NCBI RefSeq assembly: GCF_000307265.1
Contig: NZ_DF158901.1
Location: 38,250 to 102,249, forward strand
DNA from: Oscillibacter ruminantium GH1
GTDB taxonomy: Bacteria; Bacillota; Clostridia; Oscillospirales; Oscillospiraceae
Length of the DNA stretch: 64,000 nt
Reading direction: 5' to 3'
Part shown: positions 35,947 to 43,594 of the stretch, piece by piece
Position numbering within the stretch: the stretch's first letter is position 1
Layout: the number at the start of each line of letters is the position of its first letter
Position numbers and translations under genes: made by a program
The notes under the pieces: model-generated
What the model was told of the DNA's origin: nothing
The model's database searches: none
What the model saw: the letters and a program-made list of their open reading frames with translations, nothing else

Positions 35947-35972
35947 AAAAGGGCGGGGCTGAAGCCCCGCCC
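35947..35972 (-). terminator. Terminator of trkH-trkA
   Basis: GGGCGGGGCT, GA, AGCCCCGCCC, followed by TTTTAATC on the minus strand, directly after the trkH stop. Confidence 0.85.
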
Positions 35973-35981
35973 TTCTGTGCG

Positions 35982-37430
35982 TTATCTGCGGAAACTATGT
36001 CTTCGCCAAAGGGACGGTCCCAACAGCAGCATCGGGAACAGTTCCAGTCTGCCGGCCAGCATGTCGAACGACAGCAGGAGCTTGGCCGCCGGGGAGAACG
36101 CCGAGAAGTTCCCCATGGGGCCGACCAGTTCCAGACCCGGCCCGATGTTGTTCATGCAGGAAACCACGGCGGTGAAGGTGGTGACAAGGTCAAACCCATC
36201 CAGACTCAAAAGAAGGGTAGACCCGGCCATCAACAGCAGATATACCACCAAAAACATGTGGGTGCTGCGCAGGAGCTTGACATTGAGCGGACGGCCCTCC
36301 ACCCGCACGGTGGCCACGGCGCTGGGGTGAAGCATCTGGCGCATGTCGCTGATGGACATCTTTGCCAGAATCACAAGGCGGGCAACTTTGATGCCGCCGC
36401 CGGTGGAACCGGCGCAGGCTCCCACGAACATCAAAAGAACCAGAACCACCTTGGAATAGCTTGGCCAGAGGTTGAAGTCCGCAGTGGCGTATCCGGTGGT
36501 GGTGATGATGGAGGACACCTGAAAGAAGGAGTACCGCATGGCGGTGGCAAAAGAGCCGAACAGGTGGGTGATATTCCAGGCGATGGTGACGGTGGACGCC
36601 GCCACGATCAGGAAATAGGCCCGCAGTTCCTCAGACCGCAGCACGTCCCGCACCTTGCCGATAAGCAGGAAATAATAGAGATTAAAGTTTACACCAAACA
36701 GCAGCATGAAAATTCCGATCACGATGTCGAAATAGGGGCTGTTGTATGCCCCCACGCTGAGGTTGCGGCTGCTGAAGCCGCCGGTGCCGGCGGTGCCGAA
36801 GGCATGGATGCAGGCGTCAAACAGCGGCATCCCCCCAAGCAGAAGCAAAATGATTTCCACCACTGTCATGACAAGGTAAATGCTGTACAGGATTTTGGCG
36901 GTGTCCCCCAGACGGCTCACCAGCTTGCCCACCACGGGGCCGGGAACCTCCGCCCGCAAAAGATGCATCCCATGTCCGTCGGACATGGGCAGAATTGCCA
37001 TGACAAATACCAGAACGCCCATGCCGCCTACCCAGTGGGTAAAGCTGCGCCAGAACAGAATTCCTTGGCTCAGATGCTCAATTTCCGTTAAAATGCTGGC
37101 GCCCGTGGTGGTAAAGCCGGAGACGGTTTCAAAAAAACAGTCCACAAATGTGGGCATGGAGTGGGAAATATAAAAGGGCATGGCTCCGAAAAAGGACATC
37201 ACGATCCACGCCAGAGCCACGATGGCCAGACCGTCTCTTGCATAGAGTGTCCGGGTGCGAGGGGTTATACGCCCCAGCAGGACGCCGCAGAGGACGAGCG
37301 CCAGCATGGGGATCAAAAACGGTTCAGCCGACTCCTTGTAAAGAATCGCCACCAGCATGGGCAGCGCAAGCAGCGCCGCCTCCACCAGCAGAATTCTGCC
37401 GAGGATGTAGGCAATCATTCTTCTATTCAA
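35982..37430 (-). CDS. trkH: Potassium uptake protein TrkH
   Basis: A 482-residue channel-like subunit with four pore repeats. The selectivity-filter segments read SGFTTTGAS near residue 106, GTGGFSSRN near residue 216, TTGYATADF near residue 314 and MNNIGPGLE near residue 432; CAGSTGGGIK is the conserved cytoplasmic link near residue 340. With TrkA it imports potassium. It lies 15 bases after trkA on the same strand. Confidence 0.95.
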   Translation of the reverse strand: MNRRMIAYILGRILLVEAALLALPMLVAILYKESAEPFLIPMLALVLCGVLLGRITPRTRTLYARDGLAIVALAWIVMSFFGAMPFYISHSMPTFVDCFFETVSGFTTTGASILTEIEHLSQGILFWRSFTHWVGGMGVLVFVMAILPMSDGHGMHLLRAEVPGPVVGKLVSRLGDTAKILYSIYLVMTVVEIILLLLGGMPLFDACIHAFGTAGTGGFSSRNLSVGAYNSPYFDIVIGIFMLLFGVNFNLYYFLLIGKVRDVLRSEELRAYFLIVAASTVTIAWNITHLFGSFATAMRYSFFQVSSIITTTGYATADFNLWPSYSKVVLVLLMFVGACAGSTGGGIKVARLVILAKMSISDMRQMLHPSAVATVRVEGRPLNVKLLRSTHMFLVVYLLLMAGSTLLLSLDGFDLVTTFTAVVSCMNNIGPGLELVGPMGNFSAFSPAAKLLLSFDMLAGRLELFPMLLLGPSLWRRHSFRR

Positions 37431-37445
37431 CGATATCTGTCCTTT

Positions 37446-38804
37446 TTACTGCAAAATGTCGCGGATGTCCCGCAAGGTGCTGGTGGTGACCACGATCACG
37501 TCGTCTCCGGCGTTGATCGCATCCGATCCGGAGGGAATGACAATCTTCCCATTTTGACGGACGATGCCCGCCAGCAGAATCCCGGAGCGGAGCTTCAAGT
37601 CCCGCAGCGGTACGCCGATCAGGGGAGAATTGGGGCAGATGCCGAATTCCAGCGCCTCCACCGTGCCGCCAATCAGGCGGTGCAGCGTTTTAACCTGAGA
37701 GCCGGAGGCGTTTTGCATGGCGCGGACGTACTGTAAAATCAGCTCTGCGGTGACAGAGCCGGTGGAAACCACACTGCCGATCATGCTCTCGGTGGACACC
37801 AAATCCACCAGAGACTGGCGGTTGATCTTTGCCACCACCTTGCAGTTTTGATACTGCCGCGTCACACTGAGCGCCATCAGAATGTTTGCCTCGTCCATGC
37901 CGGTGATCGCCACGAAGCCGTCTGTCCGTTCCAGACCTTCCTCCCGCAAAAGCTCGCTGTCCGTGCCGTCGCCGGTGATGACAAGGGCCTTGGGCAAAAG
38001 CTCGCTCATGCGGGTAGAGCGTTCGGAATTCTGATCAATAATCTTGACGGTCATGCCCATTTCGGTCAGCTCCTGTGCCAAATAGTAGCACAGCTTGCTG
38101 GCGCCCACGATCATGACCGAGGATGCCTTGCCCTTAAACTCTCCCAGATGCCGGAAAAACTGTTCCAGTTCGTGGGGAGTCGCGGTGATGTAAATGGTGT
38201 CCCCGTCCTGCAGGGCAAAGTCGCCGGAGGGAATGATGGTCTGATCCTTTCGGGCCACGGCGCAGACCAGAACTCTTGCCCGCAGATTTTTATAAAGGTC
38301 GCTGAGAAGCACGCCGTTGAGCGGACTGCCGACGGACAGACGGTATTCCACCAGCTCCAGCCGGCCCTTGGAAAAGGACTCCAGCTTCATGGCGTTGGGG
38401 AACCGGAGGACACGGGCAATCTCCCGAGCGGTGGCCCGCTCCGGATTGATGGACATGGAAAGACCCAGCTCGCCGCGCATATACCGCAGCTGCTTTTCGT
38501 ATTCCGGGTTGCGGATACGGGCGATGGTATGCTGAACGCCCAGCGTTTTTGCCACAAGGCAGGTCAAAATGTTGATCTCGTCGCTGGAGGTGGTGGCGAT
38601 GAGGAGATTGGTCCGTCCCGCGTCCGCCTCCTTCTGCACGTCGGCGCAGGCGCCGTTGCCGCACACACCCATCAAGTCGTAGACGTTGATGATGTGGTCA
38701 AGGAGCTGGGGGTTCTCGTCAATAACGGTTACGCTGTGCTCCGTGGACAAGTGCTGCGCCAGCGCCAGCCCGACTTTCCCGGCGCCCACGATGATGATTT
38801 TCAT
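37446..38804 (-). CDS. trkA: Trk system potassium transporter regulatory protein TrkA
   Basis: A 452-residue cytoplasmic ring protein with two RCK_N/RCK_C pairs. The first NAD-binding loop is IIVGAGKVGLALA at residue 4 and the second MIVGASKLCYYLA near residue 232; each is followed by a TrkA-C domain (residues about 140-220 and 365-452). It gates TrkH in response to nucleotides. First gene of the trkAH pair. Confidence 0.95.
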   Translation of the reverse strand: MKIIIVGAGKVGLALAQHLSTEHSVTVIDENPQLLDHIINVYDLMGVCGNGACADVQKEADAGRTNLLIATTSSDEINILTCLVAKTLGVQHTIARIRNPEYEKQLRYMRGELGLSMSINPERATAREIARVLRFPNAMKLESFSKGRLELVEYRLSVGSPLNGVLLSDLYKNLRARVLVCAVARKDQTIIPSGDFALQDGDTIYITATPHELEQFFRHLGEFKGKASSVMIVGASKLCYYLAQELTEMGMTVKIIDQNSERSTRMSELLPKALVITGDGTDSELLREEGLERTDGFVAITGMDEANILMALSVTRQYQNCKVVAKINRQSLVDLVSTESMIGSVVSTGSVTAELILQYVRAMQNASGSQVKTLHRLIGGTVEALEFGICPNSPLIGVPLRDLKLRSGILLAGIVRQNGKIVIPSGSDAINAGDDVIVVTTSTLRDIRDILQ

Positions 38805-38991
38805 AGATATTGATCCTCGATTTTCACTCTGTTGTATTTTGGCGGTAGTCGCCGTTCATTTCGCGTACTTCTACAAGTGACATTATAGTGAATATTTGGG
38901 TAAAAGCAAATGTTATTTTTGACCTTCTGGCATAAGACTGCTATACTGGAGGAAAATTTACGGATTTTGAACGGGATGAGCGGGGAATACA

Positions 38992-41622
38992 ATGAAAAAA
39001 TTGGCAATTGGGATATTGGCTCATGTGGATGCGGGAAAGACCACGCTGACCGAAGGACTGCTCTATACCGGTGGGGTGCTGCGCAAATTGGGACGGGTGG
39101 ATCACCGGGACGCGTTTTTGGATACGTTTGCGCTGGAGCGGGAGCGGGGCATCACTATTTTTTCAAAGCAGGCGGTGCTGCCGCTGGACGGTTTAGAGCT
39201 GACGCTGCTGGACACCCCCGGCCACGCGGACTTTTCCTCCGAGGCGGAGCGGACGCTCCGGGTACTGGACTGCGCGGTGTTGGTGGTCAGCGGTGCGGAC
39301 GGCGTTCAGGGCCACACGCTGACGCTTTGGCGGCTGCTGGCGCGGTATGGAGTGCCCACCTTCCTGTTCGTCAACAAGATGGACCAGCCGGGGACGGACC
39401 GCTCCGCGCTGCTGGCGGAGCTGAAAAGCCGCTTGGACGGCGGGTGCGTGGATTTCTCCGGGCCGGATGCGGAGCGGGGAGAGGAAATCGCCCTTTGCGG
39501 TGAGGCGGCCATGGAGGAGTATCTGGCCTGCGGCCAGCTGAAAGACGAGACGATTGCCGCGCTGGTGGGGGAGCGGAAGCTGTTTCCCTGCCTGTTCGGT
39601 GCGGCGCTGCGGCTGGGCGGGGTGGAGGAGCTGCTGGACGGATTGCGGCGCTTTGCACCATCGCCGGTCTATGGAAGCGCCTTTGGCGCGATGGTCTATA
39701 AGATTTCAAGAGATCCGCAGGGCGCGCGGCTGACCCATCTAAAGGTCACCGGCGGGACGCTGCGGGTGAAAGATCTGCTCTGCGGCAGTCGAGATGGGGA
39801 GGACTGGCAGGAGAAGGCGGATCAGATTCGCGTCTATTCCGGAGCGAAATTCCGGGCCGTTGACGCGGCGGAGGCGGGGACCGTTTGTGCCGTCACCGGA
39901 TTGACCCGCACCTTCTGCGGCGAGGGGCTGGGCGAGGAAGAAGCATCCGCGCCCCCTATGCTGGAACCGGCTCTGACCTGTCAGGTGCTTTTGCCGGACC
40001 GCTGCGACCCCCACACGGCGCTGATGCAGCTGCGTCAAATTGAGGAGGAGGACCCCCAGCTGCATGTCTCGTGGCAGGAGCGGACCGGAGCTATCAATCT
40101 CCAGCTGATGGGGACGATTCAGCTGGAGATTTTGCAGCGGCTTTTAAAGGAGCGGTTTGATCTGGACGTGGCCTTTGGACCCGGCGCGATTGTTTATCGG
40201 GAGACGATTGCCGCCCCGGTGATCGGTATTGGGCATTTCGAGCCTCTGCGCCACTATGCGGAGGTGCACCTGTTGCTGGAGCCGTTGGAACGGGGCGCAG
40301 GGCTACGGTTTGCCTCTGCCTGTTCGGAGGACGTGCTGGCTCTTGGCTGGCAGCGGCTGGTGCTGAGTCAGCTGGCGGGACGGAGCCATCCCGGCGTTCT
40401 CACCGGTTCGCCGGTCACGGATATGAAGATTACGCTGATCGCGGGCCGCGCCCATGAAAAGCACACCGAGGGCGGCGATTTCCGTCAGGCCGCATGGCGG
40501 GCTTTGCGACAGGGCTTGCTGTCGGCGCAAAGCGTGCTGCTGGAGCCTTGGTATGACTTTCGATTGACCCTGCCCACCGCCCAGACGGGCCGGGCCATGG
40601 CGGATTTGCAGCGCATGGGCGGGGATTTTGCGCCGCCGGAAACGGTGGGGGAGGAAGCTCTGTTCACCGGGAGCGCACCCGCCTCGGCCTTGAGGGACTA
40701 TGCCGCAGAGGTAACCGCCTATACCAGAGGACGGGGTCGGCTGACCTGCGCCCCCGGCGGCTATCGCCCCTGTCGGAATCAGGAGGCGGTTGTGGACGCG
40801 GCGGGATACGACCCGGAGCGGGATTTGGAAAACCCGGCGGATTCCGTCTTTTGCGCTCACGGTGCGGGGTACAATGTCAAATGGGATCAGGTTCCAGCCC
40901 ATGCCCATGTGAACAGTGGAGTGCACCTTGGCGCGCGGCCTTTGGACGAGCAATCGCCGCCCGCGGCGGCCCGTTCCGCATCCTACGTCGGAACGGTGGA
41001 GCAGGACAAGGAGTTGCAGGCAATTTTTGAGCGGACTTACGGGCCGGTGAAGCGCCGGGCTTTTCAAAAGCCGGTGCCTGCGTCGTCTGCACGGCCGGAG
41101 CCTGCGGCCGCTCCCCGGCCTGCCGGGCCGGAATATCTGCTGGTGGACGGTTACAACGTGATCTTTGCGTGGGACGAGTTGAAAACCGTGGCTGCGGAGC
41201 ACTTGGACGCTGCCCGCCGGGAGCTGTGTGACCTGATGAGCAATTATCAGGCTTTTCGCCGGTGCAAGGTAATCGTGGTGTTTGACGCATATAAGGTAAA
41301 GGGCGGAATTGAAAAAGTGGAAAAGTACCACAATATCCATGTGGTCTATACAAAAGAAGCGGAGACGGCGGACGCTTATATCGAGCGGACCACGTATCAG
41401 ATCGGGCGGGAGCACCGGGTGCGGGTGGTTTCGTCCGACGGCGCGGAGCAGATCATCATTCTGGGTCATGGCGCGCTGCGGGTTTCCGCCGCCGGGTTCC
41501 ATGAGGAAATGCTTCAGACCACCGGGGAGATTAAGAAGATTTTAGAAAAAAACAATTTGACCGGAAAAGTCCGTCCCTTGCGGGAAGCGCTGACCAAGGC
41601 GCTGGAAAAAGGAAGCGAATGA
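38992..41622 (+). CDS. Tet(M)/EF-G-like ribosomal GTPase fused to a YacP/Rae1-type NYN endoribonuclease domain
   Basis: An 876-residue protein, against about 640 for Tet(M)/Tet(W). Residues 1-650 are a translation GTPase: P-loop GILAHVDAGKTTL at residue 6, switch region GITIFSKQ, DTPGHADFSSE near residue 73, NKMD near residue 127, then EF-G domains II-V (LMGTIQLEILQRLL, PTAQTGRAMADLQRMGG). A linker rich in Pro, Ala and Arg (about 660-710) leads to residues 713-876, a NYN/PIN-like domain: LLVDGYNVIFAW, VIVVFDAYK, ETADAYIERTTY and VVSSDGAEQ carry the acidic residues. In Bacillus the YacP/Rae1 family cuts mRNA in the ribosomal A site. The fusion suggests a factor that enters stalled ribosomes and cleaves message; tetracycline protection is possible but unproven. 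ATG follows GCGGGGAAT. Confidence 0.92.
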   Translation: MKKLAIGILAHVDAGKTTLTEGLLYTGGVLRKLGRVDHRDAFLDTFALERERGITIFSKQAVLPLDGLELTLLDTPGHADFSSEAERTLRVLDCAVLVVSGADGVQGHTLTLWRLLARYGVPTFLFVNKMDQPGTDRSALLAELKSRLDGGCVDFSGPDAERGEEIALCGEAAMEEYLACGQLKDETIAALVGERKLFPCLFGAALRLGGVEELLDGLRRFAPSPVYGSAFGAMVYKISRDPQGARLTHLKVTGGTLRVKDLLCGSRDGEDWQEKADQIRVYSGAKFRAVDAAEAGTVCAVTGLTRTFCGEGLGEEEASAPPMLEPALTCQVLLPDRCDPHTALMQLRQIEEEDPQLHVSWQERTGAINLQLMGTIQLEILQRLLKERFDLDVAFGPGAIVYRETIAAPVIGIGHFEPLRHYAEVHLLLEPLERGAGLRFASACSEDVLALGWQRLVLSQLAGRSHPGVLTGSPVTDMKITLIAGRAHEKHTEGGDFRQAAWRALRQGLLSAQSVLLEPWYDFRLTLPTAQTGRAMADLQRMGGDFAPPETVGEEALFTGSAPASALRDYAAEVTAYTRGRGRLTCAPGGYRPCRNQEAVVDAAGYDPERDLENPADSVFCAHGAGYNVKWDQVPAHAHVNSGVHLGARPLDEQSPPAAARSASYVGTVEQDKELQAIFERTYGPVKRRAFQKPVPASSARPEPAAAPRPAGPEYLLVDGYNVIFAWDELKTVAAEHLDAARRELCDLMSNYQAFRRCKVIVVFDAYKVKGGIEKVEKYHNIHVVYTKEAETADAYIERTTYQIGREHRVRVVSSDGAEQIIILGHGALRVSAAGFHEEMLQTTGEIKKILEKNNLTGKVRPLREALTKALEKGSE

Positions 41623-41811
41623 GCAAGCTGTGTAGTAGGAATTTGCGAAAAACTGCCCAATTATTTGTCAAAATTTTGTCGATATACTAAATTTTCATGA
41701 AATAGAAGAAAATTCATAAAAATATAGCCGATTTTTCCAATCGGTATGTTATACTACCTCTTAGTTTTTGATTCTTTAATTTACACGTTTGGGGCGGAGG
41801 TCGGGAAGCGG
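41623..41811 (+). promoter_or_regulatory. AT-rich gap with an extended -10 promoter
   Basis: TGTTATACT at 41747-41755 is an extended -10 with no clear -35, and a CCGATT/AATCGG dyad sits just upstream (about 41728-41744). It likely drives the small hypothetical at 41812. Nothing else is seen. Confidence 0.5.
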
Positions 41812-42249
41812 ATGCAGAAAAGGTACTGGGAAAATGAATACCGCGACATCCTGATCTGCGTGGACAGGTACGAAAATCGGATTCCGGAGGGGCATCTGGT
41901 ACATCCCAGCCTTGGACGGGCGGTCCAATTTTACGGTGTGATCCAGCTTCTGCGGATAGTGGAATCGCTGTTGGATGAGCTTCGTTTTCCCGAGACGTTT
42001 TCCTGCCTTCGCAAATTTCAGCCGCTGATGGAAGAACCGCTTCAGCCGGCTGCCGTTACGCCCGACAAGGGGCTGTCGGCCACGTTCCGCCTGCGGATTC
42101 TGTTTCGGCAGAACAGCACTTGGCAGGGGACGGTGCAGTGGCTGGAGGGAAAACGGGATACGTCGTTCCGCAGTACGTTGGAGCTTCTTTTCTTGTTGGA
42201 CAACGCCCTGTGCCCCGATGACGGGGGTAAGCACTCCGACGAGAACTGA
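41812..42249 (+). CDS. Conserved-looking hypothetical protein (145 residues)
   Basis: Starts MQKRYWENEYRDILICVDRY and includes YGVIQLLRIVESLLDELRFP, then a second half SATFRLRILFRQNSTWQGTV and FRSTLELLFLLDNAL. I cannot name the family with confidence; the pattern of a short beta-rich half ending RQN(A/S)TWQG and a terminal helix recalls small uncharacterised clostridial proteins. No membrane segment or signal peptide. ATG 41812 follows GGAGG and GGGAAG; an in-frame start at 41746 would precede the promoter. The candidate structured RNA follows 19 bases after its stop. Confidence 0.7.
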   Translation: MQKRYWENEYRDILICVDRYENRIPEGHLVHPSLGRAVQFYGVIQLLRIVESLLDELRFPETFSCLRKFQPLMEEPLQPAAVTPDKGLSATFRLRILFRQNSTWQGTVQWLEGKRDTSFRSTLELLFLLDNALCPDDGGKHSDEN

Positions 42250-42267
42250 TACGGGCTACTAATTAAA

Positions 42268-42467
42268 CCCTTGCAGACCCGACAGCTTTTTTTGCGCGTA
42301 TCATCGCGGCTGTCTTTGCCAAAGACAAACAATTGCCGATTGGTGCAGGATTTCTATTAGCAGTCCGTATGAGGCCGTTTCACGCCGGATTTTGCCGGGG
42401 TCGGGCGAACAATTGCAAGATGTGACGAACTGTACACCCGGACGCTGTCCGGGTGTTTTTTTGGCCC
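42268..42467 (+). ncRNA. Candidate structured noncoding RNA with intrinsic terminator
   Basis: No coding frame is convincing here. The ends pair: CTTGCA (42270-42275) with TGCAAG (42414-42419) and CCCGAC (42278-42283) with GTCGGG (42400-42405), closing a domain of about 150 bases. Inside, TGTCTTT-GCC-AAAGACA (42311-42327) forms a hairpin framed by CGGC/GCCG. The motif AACAATTGC occurs twice (42328 and 42409). A strong terminator ACACCCGGAC/GTCCGGGTGT with TTTTTTT ends at about 42462. The rod-like layout could suit 6S RNA or an orphan structured RNA; I cannot match it to a family. Confidence 0.45.
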
Positions 42468-42487
42468 TGCCCGGGACATGTCCACAC

Positions 42488-42516
42488 TTGCCGACGCTTT
42501 ACGCCTGTGCTATAAT
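42488..42516 (+). promoter_or_regulatory. Promoter of yqzL-recO-mutS2
   Basis: TTGCCG (42488-42493), 17 bases, TATAAT (42511-42516). The start near 42523 leaves a 160-base leader before yqzL with hairpins CGTTTCGG/CCGAAGCG and CCTCGC/GCGAGG. Confidence 0.75.
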
Positions 42517-42684
42517 CATCGCAGAACTTTGATGGTACGCGCGTTTCGGTTCTTGTGCCGAAGCGTTTGAAATTCAGCCTCGCTGTCGGAGACGGCGAGG
42601 ATACGGTTGCTTATGAAGATTACAGTCATTTCCAGCCATGTTTTCGACAAAATCGGTCATACTGACCGGAAGAGGTGATAGAAC

Positions 42685-42783
42685 ATGACTGAAGAAATTT
42701 GCTGGGCCCTGTTCTGGGTCACCGGCGCGCCGGAATACTACGCGTTGTATCGGGAATTTATGGAGGCGCTCGCCTCCGCATGA
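42685..42783 (+). CDS. yqzL: YqzL family small protein
   Basis: A 32-residue protein, MTEEICWALFWVTGAPEYYA followed by LYREFMEAL. The pattern W-x-x-F-W-x-T-G-x-x-x-x-Y-x-x-Y matches YqzL, a tiny conserved protein encoded just before recO in Bacillus and Clostridia, function unknown. ATG 42685 follows AGAGGTGATAGAAC. It lies 13 bases before recO. Confidence 0.75.
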   Translation: MTEEICWALFWVTGAPEYYALYREFMEALASA

Positions 42784-42796
42784 AGGGGGAGAACCC

Positions 42797-43549
42797 ATGA
42801 GCGATCTGGTGACCCGGGGCGCGGTGCTGCGGGAGACGGAGACGAAAGAGGCAGATAAAATTCTTACCGTTCTCACGCCCGATCACGGGAAAATCCCAGT
42901 CATCGCCAAGGGAGCGCGGCGCAAGTCCTGCCGCTTTACAGCGGCCTGCCAGACACTGGCTTACAGTGAGATGACCCTGACCCACCGGGGAGAGTGGTAC
43001 TATCTGAACGAGGGAACCACGCTGGCCCTGTTTGACGGACTGCGGACGAATTTTGAGACGCTGGCTCTTGGATTTTATTTTGCGGAACTGACGGAGGCTG
43101 TCTCCTCCCCGGAGATTCCCGCGCCGGAGCTTTTGAGTCACCTGCTTAACGGACTCTATGCGCTGGATGCCCTGAAAAAGCCGCGGGAACTGGCAAAGCT
43201 CGCCTTTGAATGGAAGTTACTATGCCTTTCGGGATACGAACCGCTGGCGGATGGATGCGCTTTGTGCGGCGAGGTGGAAATGAAAGACGCATTCCTGGAC
43301 CCGGTGCAGGGCGTTTTGCGCTGCGCAGCCTGCAGCGGGCCGGGCCGGGGCGGGACTTTGCCGCTTTGCCCGGAAGCGGTAGCCGCCTTGCGGCATATTG
43401 TCTATGGAGATCCCAAGCGGCTCTATGCCTTTGCCCTGACGGGCGAGGCACTGGAACAACTCTCCGCCGCGGCGGAGCGGTATGTGGCGGTTCAGTTGGA
43501 ACGGGGCTTTCGGACGTTGGACTATTACAAAAGCCTGTCAAATTTGTGA
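42797..43549 (+). CDS. recO: DNA repair protein RecO
   Basis: A 250-residue recombination mediator. The N-terminal OB fold reads GAVLRETETKEADKILTVLT, and the GARRKSCRF basic patch is near residue 39. The zinc finger cysteines are in CALCGEVE near residue 152 and CAACSG near residue 176. RecO helps load RecA in the RecFOR pathway. ATG follows GGGGGAGAACCC. It lies between yqzL and mutS2 in one operon. Confidence 0.95.
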   Translation: MSDLVTRGAVLRETETKEADKILTVLTPDHGKIPVIAKGARRKSCRFTAACQTLAYSEMTLTHRGEWYYLNEGTTLALFDGLRTNFETLALGFYFAELTEAVSSPEIPAPELLSHLLNGLYALDALKKPRELAKLAFEWKLLCLSGYEPLADGCALCGEVEMKDAFLDPVQGVLRCAACSGPGRGGTLPLCPEAVAALRHIVYGDPKRLYAFALTGEALEQLSAAAERYVAVQLERGFRTLDYYKSLSNL

Positions 43550-43594
43550 TACATTTTGTACAATTGCGGATGTTTTATACGAAAAGGATAGATT

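Noticed and set aside
38992-40950. Calling the GTPase a tetracycline-resistance gene.
   Set aside because: The fold is Tet(M)-like, but the extra NYN domain and lack of a resistance context make the resistance function unsupported.
42661-42684. A GGAAG-containing hairpin resembling SRP RNA near yqzL.
   Set aside because: The conserved SRP loop and its flanking helix are not present; the sequence is the ribosome binding region of yqzL.
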